In this document: positions 33,550-43,255 of the stretch, in pieces
How the letters are laid out: each line of letters starts with the position of its first letter
How positions within the stretch are numbered: the first letter of the stretch is position 1
Assembly: GCA_029239635.1 (NCBI GenBank)
Contig: JARBUN010000041.1
Location: 1 to 54,545, forward strand
Length of the DNA: 54,545 bases
Source of the DNA: Microbacterium sp.
Lineage (GTDB): Bacteria > Actinomycetota > Actinomycetes > Actinomycetales > Microbacteriaceae
Direction of reading: 5' to 3'
Notes under the pieces: generated by a model
Databases searched by the model: none
What the model was told of the DNA's origin: nothing
Seen by the model: the letters and a program-made list of their open reading frames with translations, nothing else
Made by a program: the position numbers and the translations under genes

Positions 33550-33611
33550 TCGCTCAGGAACGCGCAAACTTTTGCGTGTAAATATTTTGTTACTGAGCGA
33601 TTTTGAGCGAT
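33550..33611. promoter_or_regulatory. Operator region between the two sugar operons
   Basis: Inverted arms TCGCTCAG (33550-33557) and CTGAGCGA (33593-33600), with a further TGAGCGA at 33604-33610, enclose a second palindrome CGCAAA-2-TTTGCG (33563-33576) and an A/T-rich patch. This is the likely binding region of the DeoR protein, controlling both directions. Confidence 0.7.
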
Positions 33612-33625
33612 AAGGTGATCGCATC

Positions 33626-34372
33626 ATGAAAGACGTCAGAGACCGCGAGATCCTCCAGCACCTCCGCTCCGCCCGCGCGGCGACGGTGGCGGAGCTCGCC
33701 GAGGCCACCGGTTCGAGCATCGCTACGATCCGTCGCGATCTGCAGCGCCTCGACGACGCGGGACTCCTGCGCCGCACGCACGGCGGCGCCGTGATGGGGG
33801 AGGGCGACGCGCCCTTCGCCACGGTCGAGCCCGTCAACCGCGACGGCAAGGAGCGCATCGCGCGCGCCGCGGCCGAGACGATCCGCGACGGACAGGCCGT
33901 CATCCTCGACGTCGGCACGACCACGTTGCAGCTCGCGCGGCTCTTGCGGGGGCGGTCGGTCACCGTCATCACGAACAACCTCGCGATCTACGACGTGCTG
34001 CGTGACGAGCGCGAGACGCATCTCGTGCTCCTCCCCGGCGACTACGACCCGGTGTACCGCAGCGTGGCCGGTCACCTGACCACCGAATCGTTGCGCCTGA
34101 TCCGCGCCGACCACGCCTACCTCGGCGTGAGCGGCATGTCGCCTGAGGGCGACCTCCGTGACACCACGCTCGCGCAGGTGCCGATCAAGCAGGCGATGCT
34201 CGCCGCGTGCGACGCGGCGACCGTGCTCGCGGACCACAGCAAGTTCCCCGGCAGCGGTGCCGGGCGCATCGCCCTCCCCCTCGCCCTGCGGCGGCTCATC
34301 ACCGATGCGCCGCTCGAGGGCCCGATCGTCGAGTCCCTGGACCGACGGAATGTCGAGATTGTGACTGCATGA
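33626..34372 (+). CDS. DeoR/GlpR-family transcriptional regulator
   Basis: 248 residues. The N-terminal winged helix (about 1-57: VAELAEATGSSIATIRRDLQRLDDAGLLRRTHGGAV) is the classic DeoR signature. The C-terminal sugar-phosphate sensor has VILDVGTTTLQLA, VITNNLAIYDVL and DHSKFPG. It probably represses both divergent operons until a phosphorylated intermediate accumulates. AAGGTGAT lies six bases before ATG. The stop overlaps the GH4 start (ATGA). Confidence 0.95.
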   Translation: MKDVRDREILQHLRSARAATVAELAEATGSSIATIRRDLQRLDDAGLLRRTHGGAVMGEGDAPFATVEPVNRDGKERIARAAAETIRDGQAVILDVGTTTLQLARLLRGRSVTVITNNLAIYDVLRDERETHLVLLPGDYDPVYRSVAGHLTTESLRLIRADHAYLGVSGMSPEGDLRDTTLAQVPIKQAMLAACDAATVLADHSKFPGSGAGRIALPLALRRLITDAPLEGPIVESLDRRNVEIVTA

Positions 34373-35709
34373 AGCTTGCGATGATCGGTGGCGGAGGATT
34401 CCGCACCCCCCTCGTCTACCGTGCCCTTCTGCTCGACCGCGACCCGGGTCGTGTCGACGAGGTCGCCCTCATCGACACCGACGGCGCGCGTCTGCGCACG
34501 ATGGCCCGCATCCTCGAGGATCAGGCGCGCGAGTTCCCCGATGCGCCGCGCGTGAGCGTGCACACGGATGCCGAGGAAGGCCTGCGCGGAGCCGACTTCG
34601 TGTTCTCGGCCATCCGCGTCGGCGGCATGGCCGGTCGGGCGACCGACGAGCGAATCGGTCTGTCGCACGGGGTCATCGGGCAGGAGACCGTGGGGTTCGG
34701 CGGCATCTCCTACGCGTTGCGGACTCTCCCGGTCGCCATGCAGCTCGCCGAGCTCATTCAGCGCGTCGCCCCCGACGCGTGGGTCATCAACTTCACCAAT
34801 CCCGCGGGTGTCGTCACGGAGGCGATGGGTCGCGTGCTCGGCAAGCGCGTCATCGGCATCTGCGACTCGCCGATCGGCCTGGCCCGTCGCGCGCTCGGGG
34901 CCCTCGGCATCCGGGACTCCGCCGATATCGAGATCGAGTACGCCGGGCTGAACCACCTCGGCTGGCTCACCGCCCTTCGTCGCGACGGTGTCGATCTGCT
35001 GCCGGAGCTGCTCGCCTCGCCGGAGCGCATCGAGTCGTTCGAAGAGGGGGCGCTGTTCGGCGCGGACTGGATCCGCACGCTCGGGGCCCTGCCCAACGAG
35101 TACCTGCACTACTACTCCTATCGCCGCGATGTGCTGCAGGCCGATCAGTACGCGGCCACCACGCGCGGGCGCTATCTGCTCGACCAGCAGGCCGGATTCT
35201 GGGACGAGGCGGCGACCGCTCCGCGTCCGCACGCGGCCTGGGAGGCCTGTCGCCACGAGCGCGAGGTCACCTACATGGCGACCAATCGCGATTCCGCGGG
35301 CATGGGCGACCGCGACGAGGAAGACCTCGTCTCGGGCGGATACGAGAACGTCGCGATCGCTCTGATGCGCGCGATCGCCTATGACCAGTCGGCTCGGCTC
35401 ATCCTCAACGTTCCCGGTGGGGGTGTGCTCGCGGGTCTCGACAGCGAGGCCGTCGTCGAAGTGCCGTGCATCGTCGGCGCCGACGGGCCGCGTCCGCTCG
35501 AGAGCGCGACGGTCCCTGCTTTCGGGCAGGGCCTGATCACGACCGTGAAGTACGTCGAGCGCCAGACGATCGAGGCGGCCCTCAGCGGCTCGCGCGCCGC
35601 AGCGCTGCGCGCCCTGGCGCACCACCCGCTCATCGACTCGGTGCGCGTCGCGCGAGCGCTGCTGGAAGACGCCAGCTCCAGCTTCGCCGACCTGTCGTAC
35701 CTGCGCTGA
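34369..35709 (+). CDS. Glycoside hydrolase family 4 (6-phospho-beta-glucosidase-like)
   Basis: 446 residues. GH4 enzymes use NAD+, Mn2+ and an oxidation-elimination mechanism. The Rossmann start MKLAMIGGGGFRTPLVYRALL, VGGMAGRATDERI, the metal-site INFTNPAGVV and GICDSP, and GLNHLGW are all present. Family 4 includes 6-phospho-glucosidases, alpha-galactosidases and alpha-glucuronidases. This sequence resembles the phospho-beta-glucosidase group, but no PTS is nearby, so the substrate is unsure. It overlaps deoR and precedes the GH38 gene by 86 bases. Confidence 0.88.
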   Translation: MKLAMIGGGGFRTPLVYRALLLDRDPGRVDEVALIDTDGARLRTMARILEDQAREFPDAPRVSVHTDAEEGLRGADFVFSAIRVGGMAGRATDERIGLSHGVIGQETVGFGGISYALRTLPVAMQLAELIQRVAPDAWVINFTNPAGVVTEAMGRVLGKRVIGICDSPIGLARRALGALGIRDSADIEIEYAGLNHLGWLTALRRDGVDLLPELLASPERIESFEEGALFGADWIRTLGALPNEYLHYYSYRRDVLQADQYAATTRGRYLLDQQAGFWDEAATAPRPHAAWEACRHEREVTYMATNRDSAGMGDRDEEDLVSGGYENVAIALMRAIAYDQSARLILNVPGGGVLAGLDSEAVVEVPCIVGADGPRPLESATVPAFGQGLITTVKYVERQTIEAALSGSRAAALRALAHHPLIDSVRVARALLEDASSSFADLSYLR

Positions 35710-35795
35710 ACCGCGCCGCGCCCCTGCACCACGTGTGCCGCCGCTCGCGCGGCCCGACCCCCGACACGCCCACGTAGCCCGAAACCGGAGACATC

Positions 35796-38700
35796 GTGCA
35801 CCAGAACCTCACGCTCGTCGAAGAGCGCATCCACCGCGTGCTCACCGAGCGCATCGTTCCCGCCGTCTACTCGGCTCGCGTCCCCGTCGCGCTTGCGGCC
35901 TGGATGGTCCCCGACGAGCCGGTCCCGGCATCCGAGGCCCTCGCCGCCGACTACGCGCCCTTCGCCGTCGGCGACAGCTGGGGCCGCGCGTGGTCGACGT
36001 GGTGGTTCGAGGTCACCGGCCGGATCCCGACCGAGTGGGCCGGACGCACGGTCGAGCTGCTGCTCGACCCCGGATTCCAGGGCGACTGGCCCGGCAACCA
36101 GGCCGAGGCGCTCGTGCACACCCCCGACGGCGTGCAGGTCAAGGGCATCCACCCCCGCAACCACTACGTGCGCCTGGCCGACGAGGCCGCGGGCGGTGAG
36201 CTCGTGCACTTCTTCGTCGAGGCCGCCGCCAACCCCGACATCCTCAAGAACGACTTCGTCCCGACGGCCTACGGCTCGAAGAAGACCGCGCCCGAGACCC
36301 CGATCTACACCTTCCGCACCGCCGAGCTGGCGGTGTTCGAGCCCGAGGTGTGGGCGCTGCAGTTCGACGTCGAGGTGCTCTATCAGCTCATGAAAGAGCT
36401 GCCCGAGACCGAGCCCCGCCGCCACGAGGTCATGCGCGCGCTCGAGCGGGCGCTGAACGTGCTGCGCCTCGACGACATCGTCGGCACCGCCGCCGCCGCG
36501 CGCGCGGAGCTGGTCGACGTGCTGTCCCGCCCCGCGTCGGCATCCGCCCATCGCCTGTCGGGCATCGGTCACGCCCACATCGACACCGCATGGCTCTGGC
36601 CCATCCGCGAGACCAAGCGCAAGACCGCCCGCACGTTCTCGAACGTGCTCGCGCTCGCCGAGCAGTACCCCGACTTCCGCTTCGCCGCGTCGTCGGCGCA
36701 GCAGTACGCGTGGGTCAAGGAGCGCTACCCGCACGTGTGGGAGGGCATCAAGGCCGCGATCGCCGCGGGGCAGTGGATCGTCGTCGGATCGCAGTGGGTC
36801 GAGCCCGACGGCAACCTGCCGGGCGGCGAGGCCATGGTGCGCCAGATCACGCAGGGCATGCGCTTCTTCCGCGACGAGCTCGACGTCGAGACGCACGGTA
36901 TCTGGCTGCCCGACTCCTTCGGCTACACCGCCGCCTTCCCGCAGATCGCCAAGCTTGCCGGGCTCGACTGGTTCCTCACGCAGAAGATCTCGTGGAGCCA
37001 GACCAACAAGTTCCCTCACCACACTTTCTGGTGGGAGGGCATCGACGGCTCGCGCATCTTCACGCACTTCCCCCCGATCGACACGTACAACTCCACGCTC
37101 GAGGGCGAGGAGCTGCACCACGCCGTGCGCCAGTTCCGCGACAAGGGCGTGGCCACCACCTCGCTCGTGCCCTTCGGCTACGGCGACGGCGGCGGCGGGC
37201 CCATCCGCGAGATGATGGAGCGCCAGCGCCGCGTCGAGTCGCTCGAGGGTTCGCCCCGCGTCGAGATCGAGCACCCCGACGACTTCTTCGCGCGAGCCGA
37301 GGCCGAGTACCCTGACGCCCCTGTGTGGGTCGGCGAGCTGTACCTGGAGCTGCACCGCGGCACCTTCACCTCGCACGCCCGCGAGAAGCGCGGCAACCGC
37401 GAGGCCGAGCACCGCCTGCGCGAGGCCGAGCTGTGGTGGACCGCCGCGGCTCTCAAGGGCGCGGAGTACCCCTACGCGGAGCTCGACCGGCTCTGGCAGG
37501 GCGTGCTGCTGCAGCAGTTCCACGACATCCTCCCCGGCTCCTCCATCCAGTGGGTGCACGAACAGAACGAGGAAGACTACGCGCTCGCCCTCGCGGAGCT
37601 CGACCGCTCGATCGCCGAAGCGTTGGAGGCCGCCGGGCTCTCGGGCGCTGTCGTGAACTCCGCCGACCACGCGCGTCGGTCCCTGGCCCTGGATGCCACG
37701 GGCACCCCGCTCGCCCTGGTCGAGACGCCGGCGCTGGGCGTGGCATCCCTCACTCCCGTCGCTCCCGCGCACCCCGTGCGCGCCGAGCGGGTCGGCGACG
37801 ACATCGTGCTCGAGAACGGGTTGGTGCGCGTGCGCGTCGACGCCCGCGGCCTGGTCACCTCGATCCGCGACCTCGGGGCGAATCGGGAGCTCGTGCCGGA
37901 AGGCCGCGCGGCCAACTCCCTGCGGCTGCACCAGGACCTGCCGAACGCGTGGGACGCGTGGGACATCGACGCGCACTACCGCCACACCTTCGACGACCTC
38001 GACACCGCCGACGCGATCGAGCTGTCGATCGACGGCGATCTGCGCGCCCGCGTGCTCGTGACGCGCACCTTCGGCACCTCGCGCCTGACGCAGACGATCG
38101 CGGTGAACGCCGACGACGTGCGCGTGCACTTCGGCGTCGACCTCGACTGGAACGAGCGCGAGAAGCTGCTGAAGGCGTCGCTGCCGTTCGTCGTGCACGC
38201 CCACCACCACAGCGCCGAGATCCAGTACGGCCACGTGCGCCGCGCGACCCACACCAACACCTCGTGGGAAGACGCGAAGTTCGAGGTCATGGCGCACCGC
38301 TGGGTGCACGTGGAAGAGCCGGGATACGGCATCGGCGTCACCAACGACGCCACCTACGGCCACGACATCACGCGCACGGTCGGCGCCTCGGGAGAGGTCG
38401 AGACCGAGGTGCGTCTGAGCCTGGTGCGCGCGGCGAACTCGCCCGACCCGGTCCAGGATGCCGGCCACCACACGTTCGCGTACGCGGTGCACCCGGGAGC
38501 CGACATCGCCGCGGTCGTCGCGTCGGGCTACGAGCAGAACCTGCCGTTGCGTCGCCCCGCGGCCGAGGGCGCGGCCGTGGAGCCGTGGAGCGTGCTGCGC
38601 TCGACGAACGAGGGCGTGCGCATCGAGGCGGTCAAGCTCGCCGACGACCGCTCCGGAGATGTGGTCGTCCGCGTGTACGAAGCCCTGGGACGACGCGCGG

Positions 38701-38873
38701 CGACGACGCTCGTGCCCGGCTTCGACGTGGCATCGGTTGCCGAGGTCGATCTGCTCGAGCGCCCGCTCGGCGAGGACATGGCGCGCTCGCGGCACCTCGC
38801 GCACGAGGGTGACGCGATCGCGCTGGAGCTGCGTCCGTTCCAGGTCGTGACGCTGCGGCTCACCCGCGCATGA
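35796..38873 (+). CDS. GH38 alpha-mannosidase
   Basis: 1025 residues, full length for bacterial GH38. The zinc site begins with His259 and Asp261-region GHAHIDTAWLWP, the nucleophile Asp373 lies in GIWLPDSFGYTAAF, and FLTQKISWSQTNKFPHHTFWWEG and LQQFHDILPGSS follow. There is no signal peptide, so it removes alpha-mannose in the cytoplasm. GTG 35796 has CGGAGAC upstream. Its stop overlaps the iolC start by four bases, physically coupling mannose removal to inositol catabolism in one operon. Confidence 0.95.
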   Translation: MHQNLTLVEERIHRVLTERIVPAVYSARVPVALAAWMVPDEPVPASEALAADYAPFAVGDSWGRAWSTWWFEVTGRIPTEWAGRTVELLLDPGFQGDWPGNQAEALVHTPDGVQVKGIHPRNHYVRLADEAAGGELVHFFVEAAANPDILKNDFVPTAYGSKKTAPETPIYTFRTAELAVFEPEVWALQFDVEVLYQLMKELPETEPRRHEVMRALERALNVLRLDDIVGTAAAARAELVDVLSRPASASAHRLSGIGHAHIDTAWLWPIRETKRKTARTFSNVLALAEQYPDFRFAASSAQQYAWVKERYPHVWEGIKAAIAAGQWIVVGSQWVEPDGNLPGGEAMVRQITQGMRFFRDELDVETHGIWLPDSFGYTAAFPQIAKLAGLDWFLTQKISWSQTNKFPHHTFWWEGIDGSRIFTHFPPIDTYNSTLEGEELHHAVRQFRDKGVATTSLVPFGYGDGGGGPIREMMERQRRVESLEGSPRVEIEHPDDFFARAEAEYPDAPVWVGELYLELHRGTFTSHAREKRGNREAEHRLREAELWWTAAALKGAEYPYAELDRLWQGVLLQQFHDILPGSSIQWVHEQNEEDYALALAELDRSIAEALEAAGLSGAVVNSADHARRSLALDATGTPLALVETPALGVASLTPVAPAHPVRAERVGDDIVLENGLVRVRVDARGLVTSIRDLGANRELVPEGRAANSLRLHQDLPNAWDAWDIDAHYRHTFDDLDTADAIELSIDGDLRARVLVTRTFGTSRLTQTIAVNADDVRVHFGVDLDWNEREKLLKASLPFVVHAHHHSAEIQYGHVRRATHTNTSWEDAKFEVMAHRWVHVEEPGYGIGVTNDATYGHDITRTVGASGEVETEVRLSLVRAANSPDPVQDAGHHTFAYAVHPGADIAAVVASGYEQNLPLRRPAAEGAAVEPWSVLRSTNEGVRIEAVKLADDRSGDVVVRVYEALGRRAATTLVPGFDVASVAEVDLLERPLGEDMARSRHLAHEGDAIALELRPFQVVTLRLTRA

Positions 38874-39826
38874 GCAACGCTTCCGCCCCCGAGGTGCTGG
38901 CCATGGGCCGCCTTGGTGTGGACATCTACCCCCTTCAGACCGGTGTCGGTCTGGCATCCGTCGACACCTTCGGGAAATTCCTGGGGGGCAGCGCCGCCAA
39001 CGTCGCCGTCGCCGCGGCCCGCCTCGGCCACGACGTGCGCCTCGTCTCCCGTGTCGGCGACGACCCGTTCGGCCGCTACCTGCTCGACGAGCTCGCACGC
39101 CTCGGCGTCGACAACCGTGACGTGCGCGTCGACGAGTCGCTCAAGACGCCCGTGACGTTCTGCGAGGTCTTCCCGCCGGACGACTTCCCGCTGTACTTCT
39201 ATCGCGACCCCAAAGCACCCGACCTCAACATCGCCGAAGCCGAGCTCGACCTCAACGCCGTCCGAGGCGCCGAGATCCTCTGGCTCACCGCGACCGGACT
39301 GTCGGTCGAGCCCAGCCGCTCGACCCACCACGCCGCCCTCGCCGCCCGCACCCAGGGGCGCACGATCTTCGACCTCGACTACCGCCCCATGTTCTGGAGC
39401 GACCGCGGCGAGGCCCACACCGAGATGGAACGCGCCCTCGCCCACGCCACGGTCGCCGTGGGAAACCGCGAGGAGTGCGACGTCGCCGTCGGCGAGACCG
39501 ACCCGCAGCGCGCGGCCGATGCCCTGCTGGACCGCGGAGTCGAGCTCGCAATCGTCAAGCAGGGCCCCGAGGGCGTGCTCGCGAAGACCCGCGAGGAGTC
39601 GGTGGTCGTACCGCCGTACCCCGTCGACGTCGTCAACGGCCTCGGCGCCGGCGACGCCTTCGGCGGAGCGCTCTGCCACGGCCTCCTGCAGGGATGGGAC
39701 CTCGAGCGCATCCTGCGCTTCGCCAACATCTCCGGCGCCATCGTCGCCTCGCGCCTCGAGTGCTCCACCGCCATGCCCACCTCCGCCGAGGTCGAGCAGA
39801 TCCTCGCGGCGGGGGGCGGACGATGA
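38870..39826 (+). CDS. iolC: 5-dehydro-2-deoxygluconokinase (IolC)
   Basis: 318 residues, PfkB fold. GGSAANVAVAAARLGHDVRLVSRVGDDPFGRYL is the first signature and VVNGLGAGDAFGGALCHGLL the second, with the catalytic Asp. VTFCEVFPPDDFPLYFYRDPKAPDLNI is specific to the IolC subgroup. It phosphorylates 5-dehydro-2-deoxygluconate in myo-inositol breakdown. ATG overlaps the GH38 stop, and its own stop overlaps the next gene. Confidence 0.92.
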   Translation: MSNASAPEVLAMGRLGVDIYPLQTGVGLASVDTFGKFLGGSAANVAVAAARLGHDVRLVSRVGDDPFGRYLLDELARLGVDNRDVRVDESLKTPVTFCEVFPPDDFPLYFYRDPKAPDLNIAEAELDLNAVRGAEILWLTATGLSVEPSRSTHHAALAARTQGRTIFDLDYRPMFWSDRGEAHTEMERALAHATVAVGNREECDVAVGETDPQRAADALLDRGVELAIVKQGPEGVLAKTREESVVVPPYPVDVVNGLGAGDAFGGALCHGLLQGWDLERILRFANISGAIVASRLECSTAMPTSAEVEQILAAGGGR

Positions 39827-40719
39827 ACCAGGCGATCACCGACGAGCAGTTCGCGCGCCTGCGCGACATCCGTGCCACCGCCCCCGCCTCGATCGGCGCG
39901 ACCCTGCGCGACCGGTCGCGCCGGGAACTCCTCGGCCCTGACGGACGCCTCTTCATCGTCGCGGCCGACCACCCCGCGCGTGGCGCCCTGTCGGTGGGCG
40001 AGAACGCCACCGCCATGGCCGACCGTTACGAGCTGCTCGACCGCCTCGCCCTGGCCCTCAGCCGCCCCGGTGTCGACGGCGTACTCGCCACCCCCGACAT
40101 CATCGACGACCTCGCCGCCCTCGGCCTGCTCGACGACAAGATCATCGTCGGGTCGATGAACCGCGGGGGTCTCCGGGGGGCGTCGTTCGAGATGGACGAC
40201 CGCATGACCGCCTACGACGTGCCCACCATGGCCGCGCACGGGGTCGACTTCGCCAAGACGCTCGTGCGCATCGACCTCGACGATCCCGCGACCGTGTCGA
40301 CGCTGGTCGCGATGGCCCAGGCCGTCACCCAGGCGGCGCAGGTGGGACTGCCGCTCATGCTCGAACCGTTCATGAGCCGCCAGGTCGACGGGCGGGTCGT
40401 CAACGACCTGTCGACGGATGCCGTGATCCTGTCGGTCGCGATCGCCTCGGGCCTCGGCGCGGACAGCGCCTACACCTGGATGAAGCTCCCCGTCGTCGAC
40501 GAGATGGAGCGGGTGATGGCGGCCACCACCATGCCGACCCTGCTGCTCGGGGGCGACTCCGGCGCCGATCCCGACGAGACGTTCACCGCGTGGGAGAGCG
40601 CACTGGCACTTCCCGGCGTTCGCGGGCTGACCGTCGGGCGCACGCTCCTCTATCCGCCCGACGGTGACGTGGAGTCGGCCGTCGACACCGCCGCTTCCCT
40701 CGTCCACCGCGACCTCTGA
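39823..40719 (+). CDS. Cgl0159-family aldolase-like TIM-barrel protein
   Basis: 298 residues. Blocks such as LFIVAADHPARGALSVG, DGVLATPDIIDDLA, VDFAKTLVRIDLDD, LMLEPFMSR and TLLLGGDSGADP match the Cgl0159 (beta/alpha)8 family found in actinobacterial iol operons between iolC and iolA. It probably replaces IolJ and splits 5-dehydro-2-deoxygluconate-6-phosphate into dihydroxyacetone phosphate and malonate semialdehyde (inference from position and fold). ATG 39823 overlaps the iolC stop. Confidence 0.82.
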   Translation: MNQAITDEQFARLRDIRATAPASIGATLRDRSRRELLGPDGRLFIVAADHPARGALSVGENATAMADRYELLDRLALALSRPGVDGVLATPDIIDDLAALGLLDDKIIVGSMNRGGLRGASFEMDDRMTAYDVPTMAAHGVDFAKTLVRIDLDDPATVSTLVAMAQAVTQAAQVGLPLMLEPFMSRQVDGRVVNDLSTDAVILSVAIASGLGADSAYTWMKLPVVDEMERVMAATTMPTLLLGGDSGADPDETFTAWESALALPGVRGLTVGRTLLYPPDGDVESAVDTAASLVHRDL

Positions 40720-40736
40720 CACCCCGAAGGACTCCC

Positions 40737-42284
40737 ATGAGCACGACACAGATCAGCGACGCGACCTCGTTGGACGACGCCTCGACGCCGACGATCACGC
40801 ACTGGTTCGCCGGCGCCGAGGCACCCTCGGCGAGCGGGCGGACCGCCCCCGTCTTCAACCCGGCGACCGGAGCCGTGCGTGCGAACGTCGCGCTCGCCGA
40901 CGACGCCGAGGTCGACGCCGCGATCGCCTCCGCCCGTCGAGGATACGAGGCGTGGTCGACGTTCTCGATCGCGAAGCGCCAGACGGTGCTCTTCGCGTTC
41001 CGTGAGCTGCTGAACTCCCGCAAGCGTGAGCTGGCCGAGATCATCACCGCCGAGCACGGCAAGGTCATCTCCGACGCCATGGGCGAGATCCTGCGCGGCC
41101 AGGAGGTCGTGGAGCTGGCGACCGGGTTCCCGCACCTGATCAAGGGCGCGTACTCCGAGAACGCCTCCAGCGGCATCGACGTGTACTCGCTGAAGCAGCC
41201 GCTCGGCGTGGTCGGCATCATCAGTCCCTTCAACTTCCCCGCGATGGTGCCGATGTGGTTCTTCCCCATCGCCCTCGCCGCGGGCAACGCCGTGATCGTC
41301 AAGCCCAGTGAGAAGGACCCGTCGGCCTCGTTGTGGATGGCGCGCCTGTGGAAGGAAGCGGGGCTCCCCGACGGGGCCTTCACCGTGCTGCAGGGCGACA
41401 AGGTCGCCGTCGACGGACTTCTGCACAGCCCCGTCGTGCAGTCCATCTCGTTCGTGGGATCGACCCCCATCGCGCAGTACATCTACGAGACCGCGTCGAA
41501 GAACGGCAAGCGCGTGCAGGCCCTCGGCGGAGCGAAGAACCACATGCTCGTGCTCCCCGACGCCGACCTCGACCTCGTGGCCGATCAGGCCGTCAACGCC
41601 GGCTTCGGCGCGGCCGGCGAACGGTGCATGGCGATCAGCGTGGTCCTCGCGGTCGAGCCCGTCGCCGATGCGCTCATCGGCAAGATCACCGACCGCATCG
41701 CGAAACTGCGTATCGGCAACGGGGCGGATGCGGCCGAGCCCGACATGGGTCCGCTCATCTCCGCGCAGCACCGGGACAAGGTGTCGTCCTACGTCGACAT
41801 CGCCGAGGCCGATGGGGCGACCATCGTCGTCGACGGTCGCGGCTACCGCGTCGACGGGCACGAGGACGGCTTCTTCTTCGGACCCACGCTGCTCGACGAG
41901 GTGCCCACCACCTCGCGCGCCTACACCGAGGAGATCTTCGGCCCGGTCCTCTCGGTCGTCCGGGTGAAGACCTACGAAGAGGGTCTCTCGCTCATCAACA
42001 GCGGCGAGTTCGGTAACGGCACCGCCATCTTCACGAACGACGGGGGAGCCGCCCGTCGCTTCCAGAACGAGGTGCAGGTCGGCATGATCGGCATCAACGT
42101 GCCGATCCCCGTGCCCGTGGCCTACCACTCGTTCGGCGGCTGGAAGAAGTCCCTGTTCGGCGACGCGAAGGCGTACGGCGTGCACGGCTTCGACTTCTTC
42201 ACCCGCGAGAAGGCCGTCACCAGCCGCTGGCTCGACCCCGCCACCCACGGCGGCATCAACCTCGGCTTCCCCCAGAACGACTGA
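40737..42284 (+). CDS. iolA: CoA-acylating (methyl)malonate-semialdehyde dehydrogenase
   Basis: 515 residues, aldehyde-dehydrogenase fold. It oxidises malonate semialdehyde to acetyl-CoA and CO2, the last inositol step. Catalytic Cys297 lies in GFGAAGERCMAIS. NAD-binding ISPFNFPAMVPMWFFP, FVGSTPIAQYIYETA and ALGGAKNHM are typical of the MmsA/IolA subgroup, which lacks the usual general-base Glu. GAAGG sits ten bases upstream of ATG 40737. It is followed by iolB after 71 bases. Confidence 0.95.
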   Translation: MSTTQISDATSLDDASTPTITHWFAGAEAPSASGRTAPVFNPATGAVRANVALADDAEVDAAIASARRGYEAWSTFSIAKRQTVLFAFRELLNSRKRELAEIITAEHGKVISDAMGEILRGQEVVELATGFPHLIKGAYSENASSGIDVYSLKQPLGVVGIISPFNFPAMVPMWFFPIALAAGNAVIVKPSEKDPSASLWMARLWKEAGLPDGAFTVLQGDKVAVDGLLHSPVVQSISFVGSTPIAQYIYETASKNGKRVQALGGAKNHMLVLPDADLDLVADQAVNAGFGAAGERCMAISVVLAVEPVADALIGKITDRIAKLRIGNGADAAEPDMGPLISAQHRDKVSSYVDIAEADGATIVVDGRGYRVDGHEDGFFFGPTLLDEVPTTSRAYTEEIFGPVLSVVRVKTYEEGLSLINSGEFGNGTAIFTNDGGAARRFQNEVQVGMIGINVPIPVPVAYHSFGGWKKSLFGDAKAYGVHGFDFFTREKAVTSRWLDPATHGGINLGFPQND

Positions 42285-42355
42285 CACCCCGGGAGGGATG
42301 CCTACGCGGGTCGTCCGGCATCCCTCCCTCCCCTTTCGATGAGGACACGAGCACG

Positions 42356-43255
42356 ATGAACCAACGATGGTTCCACCGCCGCGGCGCCCTCGCCCGGCCC
42401 GGGTGGCAGAGCGTGGTCGACGCGCAGACGCCCGGATGGGCGCACACCGGTATCCGGATCGCGGAGTTGACCGCGGCGGACTCCCTTGATCTGCCCACGG
42501 GGGTCGAGAGCGTCGTCGTCCCGCTCGCGGGGTCGTTCACGGTCACGCACGCGCGCGACGGGCACACGACCGAGACGCACCTCGCCGGGCGTGCGTCGGT
42601 GTTCGCGGGTCCGACCGATGTGCTCTACGTCTCGGTCGCCGAGACCGCGCGCCTCTCGGGCGCGGGTCGTGTGGCGATCGCCACCTCGCCGACCGACGTC
42701 GACAAGCCCACCGTGCACATCCCCGCAGCGAGCATCCCCGTCGAGCTCCGCGGCGCCGGACGCTCCAGCCGCCAGGTGCACAACTTCGGCACCCCCGAGG
42801 CCCTCGACGCCGCCCGGCTCATCGTGTGCGAGGTCATCACGCCCGCCGAGAACTGGTCGTCGTACCCGCCGCACAAGCACGATGAGCATGATCCCGGCCA
42901 CGAGTCGCGCCTCGAGGAGATCTACTACTTCGAGACCGCCCCCGTCCGAGGAGCGGATGCCGCAGTCGACGGCGCGTTCGGCATGTTCAGCACCTACTCC
43001 TCGCCCGCGGGTGAGATCGACATCAACGCGATGGTGCGCACCGGCGACATCGCTCTGGTGCCGTACGGGTATCACGGCCCGGCCGTCGCCGCCCCGGGGT
43101 ACGACCTCTACTACCTCAACGTCATGGCGGGTCCTCACCCCGAACGGGCATGGCTCATCAGCGACGATCCCGCGCACGCGTGGGTGCGCGACACCTGGAC
43201 GGGCCAGTCGTTCGACGACCGGCTGCCCTACACCGACGGAAGGAAGGGCTTGTGA
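42356..43255 (+). CDS. iolB: 5-deoxy-glucuronate isomerase (IolB)
   Basis: 299 residues, double cupin. It isomerises 5-deoxy-glucuronate to 5-dehydro-2-deoxygluconate. Metal-binding residues are visible in YPPHKHDEHDPGHESRLEEIYYFE, followed by VPYGYHGPAVAAPGYDLYYLNVMAGP. GATGAGGA lies near ATG 42356. It stands between iolA and iolD, whose ATG touches its stop. Confidence 0.95.
   Translation: MNQRWFHRRGALARPGWQSVVDAQTPGWAHTGIRIAELTAADSLDLPTGVESVVVPLAGSFTVTHARDGHTTETHLAGRASVFAGPTDVLYVSVAETARLSGAGRVAIATSPTDVDKPTVHIPAASIPVELRGAGRSSRQVHNFGTPEALDAARLIVCEVITPAENWSSYPPHKHDEHDPGHESRLEEIYYFETAPVRGADAAVDGAFGMFSTYSSPAGEIDINAMVRTGDIALVPYGYHGPAVAAPGYDLYYLNVMAGPHPERAWLISDDPAHAWVRDTWTGQSFDDRLPYTDGRKGL

Noticed and set aside
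35379..39098. A 1239-residue open frame on the minus strand
   Set aside because: It lies opposite GH4, GH38 and iolC, is Arg/Val/Leu-rich without any motif, and is a GC-content shadow of those genes.
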